Part shown: piece by piece, positions 9,916 through 18,909 of the stretch
Numbering within the stretch: the stretch's first letter is position 1
Layout: every line of letters starts with the position of its first letter
Assembly: GCA_947472795.1 (NCBI GenBank)
Contig: CANJBL010000009.1
Location: 49,675-113,674 of the forward strand
Length of the DNA: 64,000 nucleotides
Reading direction: 5' to 3'
From: Fidelibacterota bacterium
Lineage (GTDB): Bacteria > Pseudomonadota > Alphaproteobacteria > Rhodospirillales > Rhodospirillaceae
Position numbers and translations under genes: made by a program
The notes under the pieces: model-generated
The model's database searches: none
Told to the model about the DNA's origin: nothing
Seen by the model: the letters and a program-made list of their open reading frames with translations, nothing else

Positions 9916-10667
9916 TGCGGGCGGGGCTCGGTTGGTGGTGCAACAGGTTCAGCGGGCGGTTTCGGCTCGGTCTTCTCGATCAGCTTTTCCAGATCCAGGC
10001 GTTCCTGGTCCTGGTAGCCTTCGGGCTTGGCCGTCTTCGCCACTTCCGGCGCCGTTGGCCTGTTCAGTCGTTCCAGCGCCTGCTTATCCAGGACTGCCTT
10101 GCTCTGGATCGCTTTATTGATTTTCGCGGCGCCATCCTTAGCAGCATCGCCCGCCGCCATAAAGCTCGACGGCAGCACGGACTTCAGTTCGTCCGCCGCT
10201 ATCTCAATGACCGGCAGGGTCTTGGCCCGTGCCACCCATGTAGGGCGGTTGGTGTTGGTTAGCCAGTCCGTAATGATGAGGCCGACCCCCAGAATCACCA
10301 GGGCTCGTGCGAGGCCAAAAACAAAGCCCAAGGCCCGGTCCAGGTTATTGAGCGCGCTTTTCTGGATGCTGCGGGCAATGGCCGTGGTGATGATCGACAG
10401 GATCAGCAGCACCACCAGGAAGATGATGACCGCGGCGGCCGAATCCGCCGCCCAGTCGATGGGGATGATCTTGCGCGCGAAAGGCTTGGCGTAAGGCAGG
10501 CCGTGCACCGCCGCCAGTACGGCGCCGATCCAGGCCGCGATGGATAAAACTTCGTGCACAAATCCGCGCATGAAGGCGAGCAGGGCGGAAATCAGCAGGA
10601 CGAGGCCAAAGGCAAGGTCCAGGCCGTTGATGGGGAGGTGGTTGAACCACTCAGGCATCGGCGCCAC
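9912..10667 (-). CDS. cvpA: CvpA family membrane protein
   Basis: The 251-residue protein has about four membrane helices in its first 150 residues, with INGLDLAFGLVLLISALLA and FMRGFVHEVLSIAAW typical of CvpA, then a long charged and proline-rich cytoplasmic tail. CvpA has been linked to colicin V export and to envelope stress; its exact role is not settled. The gene is coupled to purF by a 4-base overlap. Its start overlaps the 3' end of radA by 17 bases, or by 8 if Met4 is used. Confidence 0.88.
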   Translation of the reverse strand: MAPMPEWFNHLPINGLDLAFGLVLLISALLAFMRGFVHEVLSIAAWIGAVLAAVHGLPYAKPFARKIIPIDWAADSAAAVIIFLVVLLILSIITTAIARSIQKSALNNLDRALGFVFGLARALVILGVGLIITDWLTNTNRPTWVARAKTLPVIEIAADELKSVLPSSFMAAGDAAKDGAAKINKAIQSKAVLDKQALERLNRPTAPEVAKTAKPEGYQDQERLDLEKLIEKTEPKPPAEPVAPPTEPRPQ

Positions 10668-12129
10668 CCGCGCGCTTCAGCCGGCCAGAGGACGCCTGAG
10701 TCTGGGATGCCTGGTTCGATGACGTCTGGTTTGGCGGCTTTTCGTTTGATGCGAGGGAAAACTGGCTCACCACGTCCTGTACATGTCCCATATCACGCAG
10801 CGCGATCTCGCTTGCGGATTTTGCATCCGGCTTCTTGGCGTCTTTCCGCGCGGGTCTTGGGACCCACGCCTGCTGGAAGCCAAGCTTGGCCGCTTCTTTC
10901 AAGCGCACGTCCCGCTGCGCCACTGCGCGAATTTCGCCGGACAGGCCGATCTCGCCGAAGACCACCGCATCCGCCGGCACCGGATCGCCGGTGAAAGCCG
11001 ACGTCAGCGCGGCTGCTACCGCCAAATCCGCCGCCGGTTCGCTGATCCGCAAGCCGCCGGCGACGTTCAAATATATGTCGTGTCCGCCGAAGGCAAGGCC
11101 CGCCCGGGCCTCCAGAACCGCCATCACCATGTTGAGCCGGGCCATGTCCCAGCCCACTACCGCTCTTCTCGGTGTGCCCAGGCTCGAGGGTGCCACAAGC
11201 GCCTGAATTTCCACGAGAACGGGGCGCGTGCCCTCCATGCCGGCGAAAACACAGCTCCCGCTCACGTTGCCGCGCCGCTCCGCCAGGAACAGCGCCGAGG
11301 GGTTGCGCACTTCATTCAAGCCCATGTCGGTCATCTCAAAGACGCCGATTTCGTCCGTAGGCCCGAAGCGATTCTTCACCGCCCGCAGGATTCGGAACTG
11401 ATGGCCGCGGTCGCCCTCGAAGTAGAGAACCGTATCGACCATGTGTTCCAAGACGCGCGGACCCGCCAGCGTGCCTTCTTTCGTCACATGGCCAACGAGG
11501 AACAATGTGATGCCGCGTTTTTTCGCCACGCGGATCAACTCATGCGCGCAGGTGCGCACCTGCGTCACCGTGCCGGGCGCCGAGTCCACGCTGTCGGCAT
11601 ACATGGTCTGGATGGAATCGATCACCACAATATCGGACGGCTGCGCGACATCCATGCTGGCGACGATATCGCGCACGTTGGTGGCGGCCGCCAGCTGTAC
11701 CGGTGCGGTGTCCATGCCCAGGCGCTGCGCACGCAGGCGCACCTGATCCACCGACTCTTCACCCGTGATGTAAACGCAGCGCGCTTGCGCGGCGAGCAGT
11801 GCAGTGACCTGCAACAACAATGTGGACTTGCCGATCCCGGGGTCGCCGCCGACCAAAATTGCCGAGCCCGGCACCAATCCGCCGCCGGCCACGCGGTCCA
11901 GCTCGCCGATGCCCGTCATGCGACGCGGTGGCGGTGCGCTCTGGCCCTTGAGATCGACGAACTCGATCTTGCGTCCGCCTTTGCCGCCGCTCACACCTTT
12001 CGGCAGGTTCTCGCGCGATGCTTCCTCGACGATGGTGTTCCATGCGCCGCAGGCTTCGCACTTGCCGGCCCACTTGGTCGTGGCGGCACCGCAACTCTGG
12101 CAGACAAAGGATGCGGTGTTCTTGGCCAC
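10651..12129 (-). CDS. radA: DNA repair protein RadA
   Basis: RadA is a RecA-like branch migration helicase for recombinational repair. The 492-residue protein starts with a four-cysteine zinc finger (CQSCG and CEACG), then the Walker A motif GGDPGIGKSTLL, the RadA-specific KNRFG motif and a C-terminal Lon protease-like domain that lacks protease activity. The length is slightly over the family norm because of a Ser/Gln/Asn-rich tail. It lies between mlaF and cvpA on the same strand, with overlap into cvpA. Confidence 0.96.
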   Translation of the reverse strand: MAKNTASFVCQSCGAATTKWAGKCEACGAWNTIVEEASRENLPKGVSGGKGGRKIEFVDLKGQSAPPPRRMTGIGELDRVAGGGLVPGSAILVGGDPGIGKSTLLLQVTALLAAQARCVYITGEESVDQVRLRAQRLGMDTAPVQLAAATNVRDIVASMDVAQPSDIVVIDSIQTMYADSVDSAPGTVTQVRTCAHELIRVAKKRGITLFLVGHVTKEGTLAGPRVLEHMVDTVLYFEGDRGHQFRILRAVKNRFGPTDEIGVFEMTDMGLNEVRNPSALFLAERRGNVSGSCVFAGMEGTRPVLVEIQALVAPSSLGTPRRAVVGWDMARLNMVMAVLEARAGLAFGGHDIYLNVAGGLRISEPAADLAVAAALTSAFTGDPVPADAVVFGEIGLSGEIRAVAQRDVRLKEAAKLGFQQAWVPRPARKDAKKPDAKSASEIALRDMGHVQDVVSQFSLASNEKPPNQTSSNQASQTQASSGRLKRAGGADA

Positions 12130-12160
12130 TACCGTCGCACCTTATTCTGATGTGCGCCGT

Positions 12161-12934
12161 TCACCGTCGCACCTGCATTTTGATGGGGCCTTCAGCGTTG
12201 CCCTTTACAAACTGTTCGACGAAGGGATTGCCGCAATTATCGACGTCCTTGGCCGCGCCGTTCCAGATCAGCTTGCCCTCGTAGAGCATGGTGATGCGGT
12301 CGCCGATCTTGCGCGCCGAGTGCATGTCGTGGGTGATGGAAAGGGCCGTGATGCCCTGCTGCTTCACGCAAGAGATGATCAGGTCGTTGATGACATCGGC
12401 CATGATTGGATCAAGGCCTGTCGTCGGCTCATCGAAGAAGATGATCTCCGGGTTGCCGGCGATGGCGCGCGCAAGGCCCACGCGCTTCTGCATGCCGCCC
12501 GACAACTCGGACGGTGAAAGTTCGGCAACGTCCGCCGACAGCCCTACCTTCGCCAAAGTGTCCACGGCGCGTTCCTTGGCTTGCGCGCGGTTCAAGTGTT
12601 CGCGCTGGATTAGGCCGAAAGCTACGTTCTCCCAGACTGGCAGGCTGTCAAACAGCGCCGCACCCTGGAACAGCATGCCGAACTTGCGGTTGGTGGCCTC
12701 GCGTGCGGCGGCGAGCGTTTGTGTCACGTCCTCGCCGTCCACCTCGATCACGCCGGAGTCCGCCAGAAGGATGCCGAGGATGCTCTTGATCAGCACCGAC
12801 TTGCCCGTGCCCGAGCCGCCGATCACCACCACGGACTCGCCCTTGGCGACGTCCAGGTCCACGCCGGCCAATACGATCTTGCGGCCAAAGGCCTTCTTCA
12901 CATCGCGCAGTCTGATCTTGGGTGCTTCGCTCAT
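12161..12934 (-). CDS. mlaF: ABC transporter ATPase, MlaF family
   Basis: The 257-residue cytoplasmic ATPase has Walker A GGSGTGKS (39-46), the signature LSGGMQKRVGLARA and Walker B IIFFDEPTTGLDP. GGMQKR is typical of the MlaF branch, which powers phospholipid traffic between inner and outer membranes. ATG at 12934 overlaps the mlaE stop as ATGA, so translation is coupled. No mlaD or mlaB gene follows; radA is next. The MCE substrate-binding partner must be encoded elsewhere. Confidence 0.92.
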   Translation of the reverse strand: MSEAPKIRLRDVKKAFGRKIVLAGVDLDVAKGESVVVIGGSGTGKSVLIKSILGILLADSGVIEVDGEDVTQTLAAAREATNRKFGMLFQGAALFDSLPVWENVAFGLIQREHLNRAQAKERAVDTLAKVGLSADVAELSPSELSGGMQKRVGLARAIAGNPEIIFFDEPTTGLDPIMADVINDLIISCVKQQGITALSITHDMHSARKIGDRITMLYEGKLIWNGAAKDVDNCGNPFVEQFVKGNAEGPIKMQVRR

Positions 12935-13710
12935 GTTCCGAAAAACAGTTCGGTGATGATGTAGTTGAACGTCAGGATCAGGATCGAGGACGACACCACG
13001 GCGTTCGTCGTTGCCGCGCCCACACCTTGCGCACCGCCTTTGGAGTGGTAACCCGCGTAGCAACCCATCAGCGCGATGATGAAGCCGAACACGCCTGCTT
13101 TCACCAGACCCGAGATCACGTCCAAGGGTTTCATGAAGTCGTAGCTGTTGGTGATGTAGGCAGCGGGGTTGAAGCCCAGTTTATACACGCTCACCACAAA
13201 GCCGCCGAAGACGCCGATGATGTCGGCCACCAGCACGAGCAGCGGCAGCATCAACAGACCAGCGATCAGGCGCGGCACGATGAGGTACTTGAACGGGTTG
13301 GTGGACAGGGTCGTCAGCGCGTCGATCTGCTCGGTCACGCGCATGGTGCCGATCTCTGCGGCCATGCTTGCGCCGATGCGCCCTGCCACCATGAGCCCTG
13401 CCAGCACTGGCCCCAGCTCGCGGGTGAGGGACACCACCACCACATTGGCCACCGCATTTTCACTGCCGGCGGCAAAGCGCGCGAAGCCGGTGTAGCTCTG
13501 CAGCGCCAACACCATGCCCGAGAAGATGGCCGTCAGACCCACGACCGGCAACGAGTAGTAGCCGATGTCGATCATCTGGCGCGCGATCATGCGCGGGTAC
13601 AAGGGCGGGCGCACGCAATGCGACAGCGCTTCGCCCGTGAACAGGGTCAGCCGGCCGATGTGGCTCAAGAAGCCCAGGACCACGCTGCCGATGAGGGCGA
13701 GGAAATTCAT
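12931..13710 (-). CDS. mlaE: ABC transporter permease, MlaE family
   Basis: The 259-residue inner-membrane permease has the MlaE signatures ELGPVLAGLMVAGRIGASMAAEIG and EQIDAL, and about five to six hydrophobic helices. It pairs with MlaF to form the core of a lipid transporter. It lies 10 bases after alr and overlaps mlaF by four bases, so alr-mlaE-mlaF likely share a transcript. Confidence 0.93.
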   Translation of the reverse strand: MNFLALIGSVVLGFLSHIGRLTLFTGEALSHCVRPPLYPRMIARQMIDIGYYSLPVVGLTAIFSGMVLALQSYTGFARFAAGSENAVANVVVVSLTRELGPVLAGLMVAGRIGASMAAEIGTMRVTEQIDALTTLSTNPFKYLIVPRLIAGLLMLPLLVLVADIIGVFGGFVVSVYKLGFNPAAYITNSYDFMKPLDVISGLVKAGVFGFIIALMGCYAGYHSKGGAQGVGAATTNAVVSSSILILTFNYIITELFFGT

Positions 13711-13720
13711 GATGCGCGCC

Positions 13721-14866
13721 CTATCCTTTGGCCGGCAGGTAGCGCCGGTGATAGCGCCCGCCGAGGGCCGTCAGCACTTCATAGCCGATGGTCCCCGCCG
13801 CGCGGGCCACGTCGTCCACACTTTGGCTGGATCCGATCAACTCGATGACCGCGCCGGGGCCAAGGGCTGAGTCAGGCACGTTGGAGACATCGAAAATGGT
13901 CAAATCCATGGATACCCGGCCCGCCACGGGCACCTTCAGGCCGTCGATGAACGCGTGTCCCGAAGGGCTCCAGGACCGCAGCAAGCCGTCGGCATAACCC
14001 ATTGAAACCGTTGCCAGTTTCGCCCCGTCGGGGGCGCGGAAGGTGGCACCATAGCCAACGGGGGTGGCAGCGTCAACGCGCCGCACCTGCAGGATCTTGG
14101 CCACCAGGCGCACCACGGGGATGACGCGGCTCGCCCCTTCCGCCAGGGGATTCACGCCGTACAGCGCGGCACCGGGCCGCGCGAAGTCATAGGTGAAGCC
14201 TTGGCCTAAGAAAATCCCGGCGGAATTGGCCAGCGAGCCCCGGGCGTCGGCGAACTTCAGCCGGAAGGTCGACAGCGCCGAGGCAAAACGCTCGCGCTGC
14301 ACGGCGTTTAGCGGATGGGCCGGGGTATCGGCACAGGCGAGATGGCTCATCAGGGCTAACGGTGTAAGCCCGGCGAACCCATCGGGATCATTCATCAGGC
14401 CGGCGAATTCCAGGGCGGTGAGGCCCAGGCGGTTCATGCCCGTATCAACCTTGATGATGCTTTCCATCAGCACGTCGTTGGCGGCGGCGAAACCGCGCCA
14501 GGTCTTGATTTGGCGCGGCGTGGACAGCACCGGGATCAGGCGATGGGCGGCAAACTCGCGCTCCGTGCCGGGGTTGGGGCCATGCATCACCACCAGCCGC
14601 GCGTCCGCGTTTCCCAGTACCGCGCGCAAGGCCAGGCCTTCATTCAGGTTCGCCACATAGAAAGTCTTGCAGCCGGCACCCTTCAGGGCCGCCACGATGG
14701 GCTCCAAACCCAGGCCATAGGCATCGGCCTTCACCACCGCGCCCACGTCACATGTAGGACCAGCGGTGCGTTTCAACAGGCGCCAGTTCTCCACCACCGC
14801 GGCGAGATCGATGGTCAAGAGCGCGCCGGCGCGGTCTTCGGGAGACGAGGAAAGGGGGGCAGCCAT
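13721..14866 (-). CDS. alr: Alanine racemase
   Basis: Alr converts L-alanine to D-alanine for peptidoglycan in a PLP-dependent reaction. The PLP lysine is Lys46 in VVKADAYGLG and the second catalytic tyrosine is in GYADGL. C-terminal motifs GRVSMD and YEVLTALGGRYHRRY are complete. I used ATG at 14866 (381 residues); a GTG at 14881 would add five residues. It sits between dnaB and mlaE, a common alphaproteobacterial neighbourhood (dnaB-alr-radA). Confidence 0.95.
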   Translation of the reverse strand: MAAPLSSSPEDRAGALLTIDLAAVVENWRLLKRTAGPTCDVGAVVKADAYGLGLEPIVAALKGAGCKTFYVANLNEGLALRAVLGNADARLVVMHGPNPGTEREFAAHRLIPVLSTPRQIKTWRGFAAANDVLMESIIKVDTGMNRLGLTALEFAGLMNDPDGFAGLTPLALMSHLACADTPAHPLNAVQRERFASALSTFRLKFADARGSLANSAGIFLGQGFTYDFARPGAALYGVNPLAEGASRVIPVVRLVAKILQVRRVDAATPVGYGATFRAPDGAKLATVSMGYADGLLRSWSPSGHAFIDGLKVPVAGRVSMDLTIFDVSNVPDSALGPGAVIELIGSSQSVDDVARAAGTIGYEVLTALGGRYHRRYLPAKG

Positions 14867-14932
14867 AGGCGGCTTAAACACCAGAAAACCGTGGCAAGAG
14901 CAAGGCTCTCGCGACGTTAACCGATCCGGCCT

Positions 14933-16456
14933 TTAACCAATCTGCTCAGGAACCTGTGACGTGTCGATATGGTCGCTGAAGTGCGTGAAGTTGGCTTCGA
15001 AGTGCAGCTTCACGGTGCCGATGGGGCCATGGCGCTGCTTGGCCACCAGCACTTCGGCGATGTTGTGGGATTGCTCGAAGCGCTCTTGCCACTTGGTATA
15101 GCGCTCGTGGAAACGCTCGCTGGTTTCTTCGGGCTTCTGCGAAGGCTCGGCGCGTTCCAGATAGTATTCTTCGCGGAACACGAACATGACCACGTCCGAG
15201 TCCTGTTCGATGGTGCCTGACTCGCGCAAGTCCGAGAGTTGCGGGCGCTTGTCTTCGCGCTGTTCGACGGCGCGGCTCAGCTGCGACAGCGCCAGCACCG
15301 GCACGTTGAGGTCTTTCGCCAGCGCTTTCAGCCCGCGCGTGATGGCCGAAATTTCCTGCACGCGGTTTTCGCTGCGTTCGCCGCGCGCGGGCGCGATGAG
15401 CTGCAGGTAATCGATGACGATAAGCCCCAGGCCATTGCCGCTCGCTGTGCGATTGGTGCGCGACAGGCGGCGGCAGCGTGTGCGGATGGCCGAGACCGTC
15501 ACGGCCGGCGTATCGTCGATGAACAGCGGCAAATTGGTCAGCTCGTCGCTGGCCACCACCAGGCGCGCGAAATCATCGTTGGAAAGCCCGCCGGTGCGGA
15601 TGCCGTGGCTGTTGATCTTGGAGCGCTCGGCCAGAATACGGGTGGCCAGCTGCTCGGCCGACATTTCCAGCGAGAAGAAGGCAACAACCTTGCCTTTCTC
15701 TTCCGGGTCTTCCGTCGTGCGGTAATGGCGGGCGGCATTGAAGGCCATGGTCGTGGCCAGCGCGGTTTTGCCCATGCTGGGGCGCCCGGCGAGGATCAGA
15801 AGGTCCGAAGAGTGCAGGCCGCCCAGTTTTTTGTCGATATCCGTCAGGCCCGTGGTCACGCCGGACAGGGCCCCTTCGCGCCGGTGCGCGATCTCGGCCA
15901 GGTTGATGGCTTCCTTCAGCGCGGTGCCGAAGGTCTGGAAGCCGCCTTCCGTCGCGTTCTGGCTGGCCAGGTTATAGAGTTTTTGTTCCGCGCCCGCGAT
16001 TTGGTCCATTGCGGACTCATCCGGCTGGGAATCGAAGGCCTCGTTCACCATGTCCTCGCCCATAGCGATCAACTCGCGGCGCAGGAACAGGTCATAGATC
16101 AGCTTGCCGTAGTCGCCGGCATTGATGACGGTCACGGCGCTGCCGGCGAGATTGGCCAGATACTTGATGCCGCCGGCCTGCACGATCAGCTCATCGCGCT
16201 CCAGGTAGGTCTTCAGCGTCACCGGGTTGGCTTGGTGGCCTTGCTCGAGAAGCTTGGCGACCGACTCATAAACGCGCCCGTTCACCGGGTCGGCGAAATG
16301 CTCCGGACCTAAGAATTCGTTCACGCGCTCGAAGGCGCGGTTGTTCATCAGGATGGCGCCCAACAACGCCTTCTCCGCCTCATAGTTGTGCGGCGGAGAG
16401 CGAAGGATATCCCCGGCGGTCTCAGCCGGATCAGCAGCGCGGAGTGGTGTGGGCAT
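14933..16456 (-). CDS. dnaB: Replicative DNA helicase DnaB
   Basis: The 507-residue protein has the DnaB N-terminal domain (PHNYEAEKALLGAIL), a RecA-like ATPase with Walker A AGRPSMGKTALA, and the helicase motifs VIDYLQLI and LSQLSRAVEQR. It unwinds DNA at the replication fork. Length is normal and no intein is present. It is divergent from the small coiled-coil gene at 16717. Confidence 0.97.
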   Translation of the reverse strand: MPTPLRAADPAETAGDILRSPPHNYEAEKALLGAILMNNRAFERVNEFLGPEHFADPVNGRVYESVAKLLEQGHQANPVTLKTYLERDELIVQAGGIKYLANLAGSAVTVINAGDYGKLIYDLFLRRELIAMGEDMVNEAFDSQPDESAMDQIAGAEQKLYNLASQNATEGGFQTFGTALKEAINLAEIAHRREGALSGVTTGLTDIDKKLGGLHSSDLLILAGRPSMGKTALATTMAFNAARHYRTTEDPEEKGKVVAFFSLEMSAEQLATRILAERSKINSHGIRTGGLSNDDFARLVVASDELTNLPLFIDDTPAVTVSAIRTRCRRLSRTNRTASGNGLGLIVIDYLQLIAPARGERSENRVQEISAITRGLKALAKDLNVPVLALSQLSRAVEQREDKRPQLSDLRESGTIEQDSDVVMFVFREEYYLERAEPSQKPEETSERFHERYTKWQERFEQSHNIAEVLVAKQRHGPIGTVKLHFEANFTHFSDHIDTSQVPEQIG

Positions 16457-16716
16457 GGGCGGACACTAGTGTGGCGCACCCCTTAAAGAAAGACGAGCGC
16501 CTGTGGACAACTTTTTTTGTCGGGGATAACTGCCGCGCTGCGGGTATTCGCAAAACGCTACAGGCTACGGGCGTTGTAAACCGCCATTCGACACAGTTTA
16601 GCCTTGCTTCCAGAATATTTCCGCCGTTTTCGCTGCTTATACCTAGTGGCAAGGGCGAGAAGGTTTTTCGCCCGCTCCAGTGCTTCATGAGTTTGTTTCA
16701 CAACGGAGGACTAACA

Positions 16717-17025
16717 ATGTCAGACTCTTCATCCGGTATGCTGACGCGCATTATCGCCCTCGCCGCCATTCTCGTGCTTGGCCTCGGCTTCTATGGCTTC
16801 TCGGCGCACAGCAAACTGGCGGTTGCTGAAACCCGCCTCGCCTCGCTTGAGCAGCGGCAGACGACACTGAAGACCGAGTTGGATACCCAAAGTAAATTGG
16901 TGGTCGAAAACTCCTCGCAGGCCAAGTCCTGCCAGACGGAAATGCAGACCCTCAAAAACCGCGCCCAGAGTGCGCAGAATGCTCCGGAAGAGACCAAGAC
17001 CAAGCCCAAGGGCCGTCAGTCCTAG
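16717..17025 (+). CDS. Small membrane-anchored coiled-coil protein with one Cys
   Basis: The 102-residue protein has a short N-terminus, one hydrophobic helix (about 12-28), a helical region with heptad-like Leu/Gln spacing (33-85), a single cysteine at 72 and a basic Lys/Pro tail. It could be a membrane-anchored or secreted coiled coil facing the periplasm; the cysteine may pair two chains. The ATG at 16717 is preferred because CGGAGGA lies 6 bases upstream. The gene at 17408 has the same plan, so the two look like diverged duplicates. I do not recognise a family. A strong terminator follows at 17064-17107. Confidence 0.72.
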   Translation: MSDSSSGMLTRIIALAAILVLGLGFYGFSAHSKLAVAETRLASLEQRQTTLKTELDTQSKLVVENSSQAKSCQTEMQTLKNRAQSAQNAPEETKTKPKGRQS

Positions 17026-17063
17026 CACCCAAGTCTCTTCGACATCTGTTTCCAGGCGAGGCT

Positions 17064-17107
17064 CTAACGCCGCCCGGCCCAAGGTCGCTGGCGGCGTTAG
17101 CGTTTTG
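17064..17107 (+). terminator. Rho-independent terminator after the first small coiled-coil gene
   Basis: CTAACGCCGCC and GGCGGCGTTAG form a perfect 11-bp stem with a 15-base loop, followed by CGTTTTG. It lies 38 bases after the stop codon and would separate this gene from the second small gene. Confidence 0.8.
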
Positions 17108-17407
17108 GGGGTGATGTTTTGGGGGTGGCGGCCGGGCGCATAACCCCTTCATTTTACTGGCAGTGTAATGGCCCTTTCCCCTTCTGTCCGAGAAGCGGGA
17201 GGGTGGTTCAACCTACAATTTCCTCTGGCCGTTGCGGGTAAAATCCCCTTATCCTCCACCCCGAGCACCGGCAGGGGTTGGCGCGTGCAGACGCGTCTTA
17301 AGTGCTATTGCCTCAAGAACGGGTGTTACGAGCCGCTCTGTGTTGTCGAGGCCGACGGAGTGGGGTGATTTAGGGGAGGCCTCGTTCATACTGAGGAGCA
17401 ATCAACC
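17108..17407 (+). other. Gap between the two small coiled-coil genes
   Basis: About 300 bases with no convincing gene. The last 60 bases contain GGGGAGGCCTCGTTCATACTGAGGAG, in which GGCCTC/GAGG can pair near the ribosome binding site GAGGAG of the next gene. The second gene is therefore likely to have its own promoter here, but I could not pick one with confidence. Confidence 0.4.
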
Positions 17408-17680
17408 ATGGCTCGTTTTGTCGCCCTTGCCATTCTTCTCGCCATTGGCGCCGGCGTGTACGCATTCCTTCAGAAGCAAGATGCCCAGGCTGTGCAGATG
17501 CAGCTGAACAAAGTCACGGAAGAGCTGAACACAGCTAAAGCCCGCGCCACGCAGGCTTCGACCGAAAACAAGACGGCGACCGCCAGTCTCGCGGCCTGCA
17601 ACGAAAAGGTGACCGAGATCCAGACGTCGCTGGATGCCGCCAACGCCGCCATGGCCAAGAAGCCGGGCGCTCGCAAATAA
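17408..17680 (+). CDS. Small membrane-anchored coiled-coil protein with one Cys (second copy)
   Basis: This 90-residue protein has an N-terminal hydrophobic helix (about 4-21), a long helical segment with regular Leu/Ala/Val spacing (27-80), one cysteine at 64 and a basic tail ending KKPGARK. Order and spacing of these parts match the protein at 16717, though sequence identity is low. GAGGAG lies about 8 bases before the ATG. It is closed by its own terminator at 17718-17760. Function is unknown; the single Cys in both copies hints at disulfide-linked dimers in the periplasm. Confidence 0.72.
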   Translation: MARFVALAILLAIGAGVYAFLQKQDAQAVQMQLNKVTEELNTAKARATQASTENKTATASLAACNEKVTEIQTSLDAANAAMAKKPGARK

Positions 17681-17717
17681 GATTTCGGTTTGGTGCGCAA
17701 GCATTGAAGCTCAAGAC

Positions 17718-17760
17718 AAAAAGGGACGGATGTGCCGCTGAGCATGTCTGTCCCTTTTCT
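17718..17760 (+). terminator. Rho-independent terminator after the second small coiled-coil gene
   Basis: AAAAGGGAC (17719-17727) pairs with GTCCCTTTT (17750-17758), followed by CTTTGG and further T-rich sequence. The loop is about 22 bases and has some inner pairing. It separates the small gene from uppP. Confidence 0.75.
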
Positions 17761-17905
17761 TTGGCCCTTTTTCATTGGCCTTTTCTATCTTCGCGTCATT
17801 GTTGTTCTTCATGCCCAGGCATCTTGTCATTTCGCGACTCTTGTCATTTGACCCTGGCTCTGCCCTGATGCGCTTCTTCCCACGGGACTGAAGGGCTAAG
17901 GCGGC

Positions 17906-18709
17906 ATGGATCTGTATAACTTCCTTATGGCGGCGCTGCTGGGCGTCGTTGAAGGCGTCACCGAGTTCCTGCCCATCTCCTCCACCGGCCATCTGATCCT
18001 GGTGGAAGACCTGCTCAACTTCAAAGGTCCGCCCGGTCAGCTCTTCGAGATCGTCATCCAGCTTGGCGCCATCCTGTCGGTGGTCTGGATTTACCGCGTG
18101 AAGCTGTGGAACACGGCGCTGGGCCTTTTCCATCCCGGTCCCGAACAGCGCCTCACCATCAATGTGTTGCTGGCTTTCCTGCCGGCGGCGGTTGTCGGCG
18201 TCCTGGCCCACGATTTCATCAAGGCGGTGCTGTTCTCGCCGTGGGTGGTTTGCGTCAGCCTCATCGTCGGCGGCATCGCCATCCTGCTGATCGAGCGGCT
18301 GCAGAAAGATCATCACATCACGAAGGTCGAGGATATCTCGGCGGGCCGCGCGCTGGCTGTCGGCGCGTTCCAATGTCTTGCCATGATCCCCGGTGTGAGC
18401 CGCGCTGCCGCCACCATCATGGGCGCGCTGCTCATGGGCGTCAGCAGGCCGGCGGCGGCCGAGTTCTCTTTCCTGCTCGCCATCCCCACCATGTTCGGCG
18501 CGACCTTCTACGACCTCTATAAGAACCGCCACACACTATCGGCTGACGGTATCGAGATCATCGCCGTCGGTTTTGTGGTGTCCTTCATCGTCGCACTGGT
18601 CGTGGTGAAGTGGTTGTTGCGCTACATCTCCGGCCACGGCTTTGGCGCTTTCGCCGTGTACCGCATCATCCTCGGTGTGGTGATGATCGCCGTACTATTG
18701 ATGCGCTAA
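17906..18709 (+). CDS. uppP: Undecaprenyl-diphosphatase UppP (BacA)
   Basis: UppP removes a phosphate from undecaprenyl diphosphate, recycling the lipid carrier used in peptidoglycan and polysaccharide synthesis, and confers bacitracin tolerance when abundant. The 267-residue inner-membrane protein has both family motifs: EGVTEFLPISSTGHL near the N-terminus and PGVSRAAATI with SRPAAAEFSFLLAIP later. AAGG lies about 8 bases before the start. Neighbours on either side are unrelated to cell-wall synthesis. Confidence 0.96.
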   Translation: MDLYNFLMAALLGVVEGVTEFLPISSTGHLILVEDLLNFKGPPGQLFEIVIQLGAILSVVWIYRVKLWNTALGLFHPGPEQRLTINVLLAFLPAAVVGVLAHDFIKAVLFSPWVVCVSLIVGGIAILLIERLQKDHHITKVEDISAGRALAVGAFQCLAMIPGVSRAAATIMGALLMGVSRPAAAEFSFLLAIPTMFGATFYDLYKNRHTLSADGIEIIAVGFVVSFIVALVVVKWLLRYISGHGFGAFAVYRIILGVVMIAVLLMR

Positions 18710-18739
18710 AGCGCAAAGACGCTGCAGCTAAGATAAACT

Positions 18740-18903
18740 GTCATCCCGGACAAGTCCGCCGCAGGCGGACGCGATCCGGGATCCATTCATCAGCACGCCG
18801 AGGCGTGAAATGCTTGCACGATGGATCCCCGATCTCGCTGCGGCGGCGGAAGGCCGCCATTTAATATTTGCGCGCGTTTACCGCGCGCTCGTCGGGGATG
18901 ACG
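18740..18903 (+). repeat. MITE-like palindromic element, copy 1 (TCATCCC termini)
   Basis: This roughly 160-bp element starts TGTCATCCCGGAC and ends GTCGGGGATGACGA, so its ends are inverted copies of GTCATCCC. Inside is GGCCGCCATTTAATATTTGCGCGCG followed by TTTACCGCGCG. The same internal sequence recurs in reverse orientation at 42970-43112. No coding capacity. It fills the gap between the convergent uppP and WD40 genes. Confidence 0.8.
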
Positions 18904-18909
18904 ACCAAG

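Noticed and set aside
17168..17368. A 66-codon frame in the gap between the small coiled-coil genes
   Set aside because: No ribosome binding site, odd composition, and no domain; the region looks like leader sequence.
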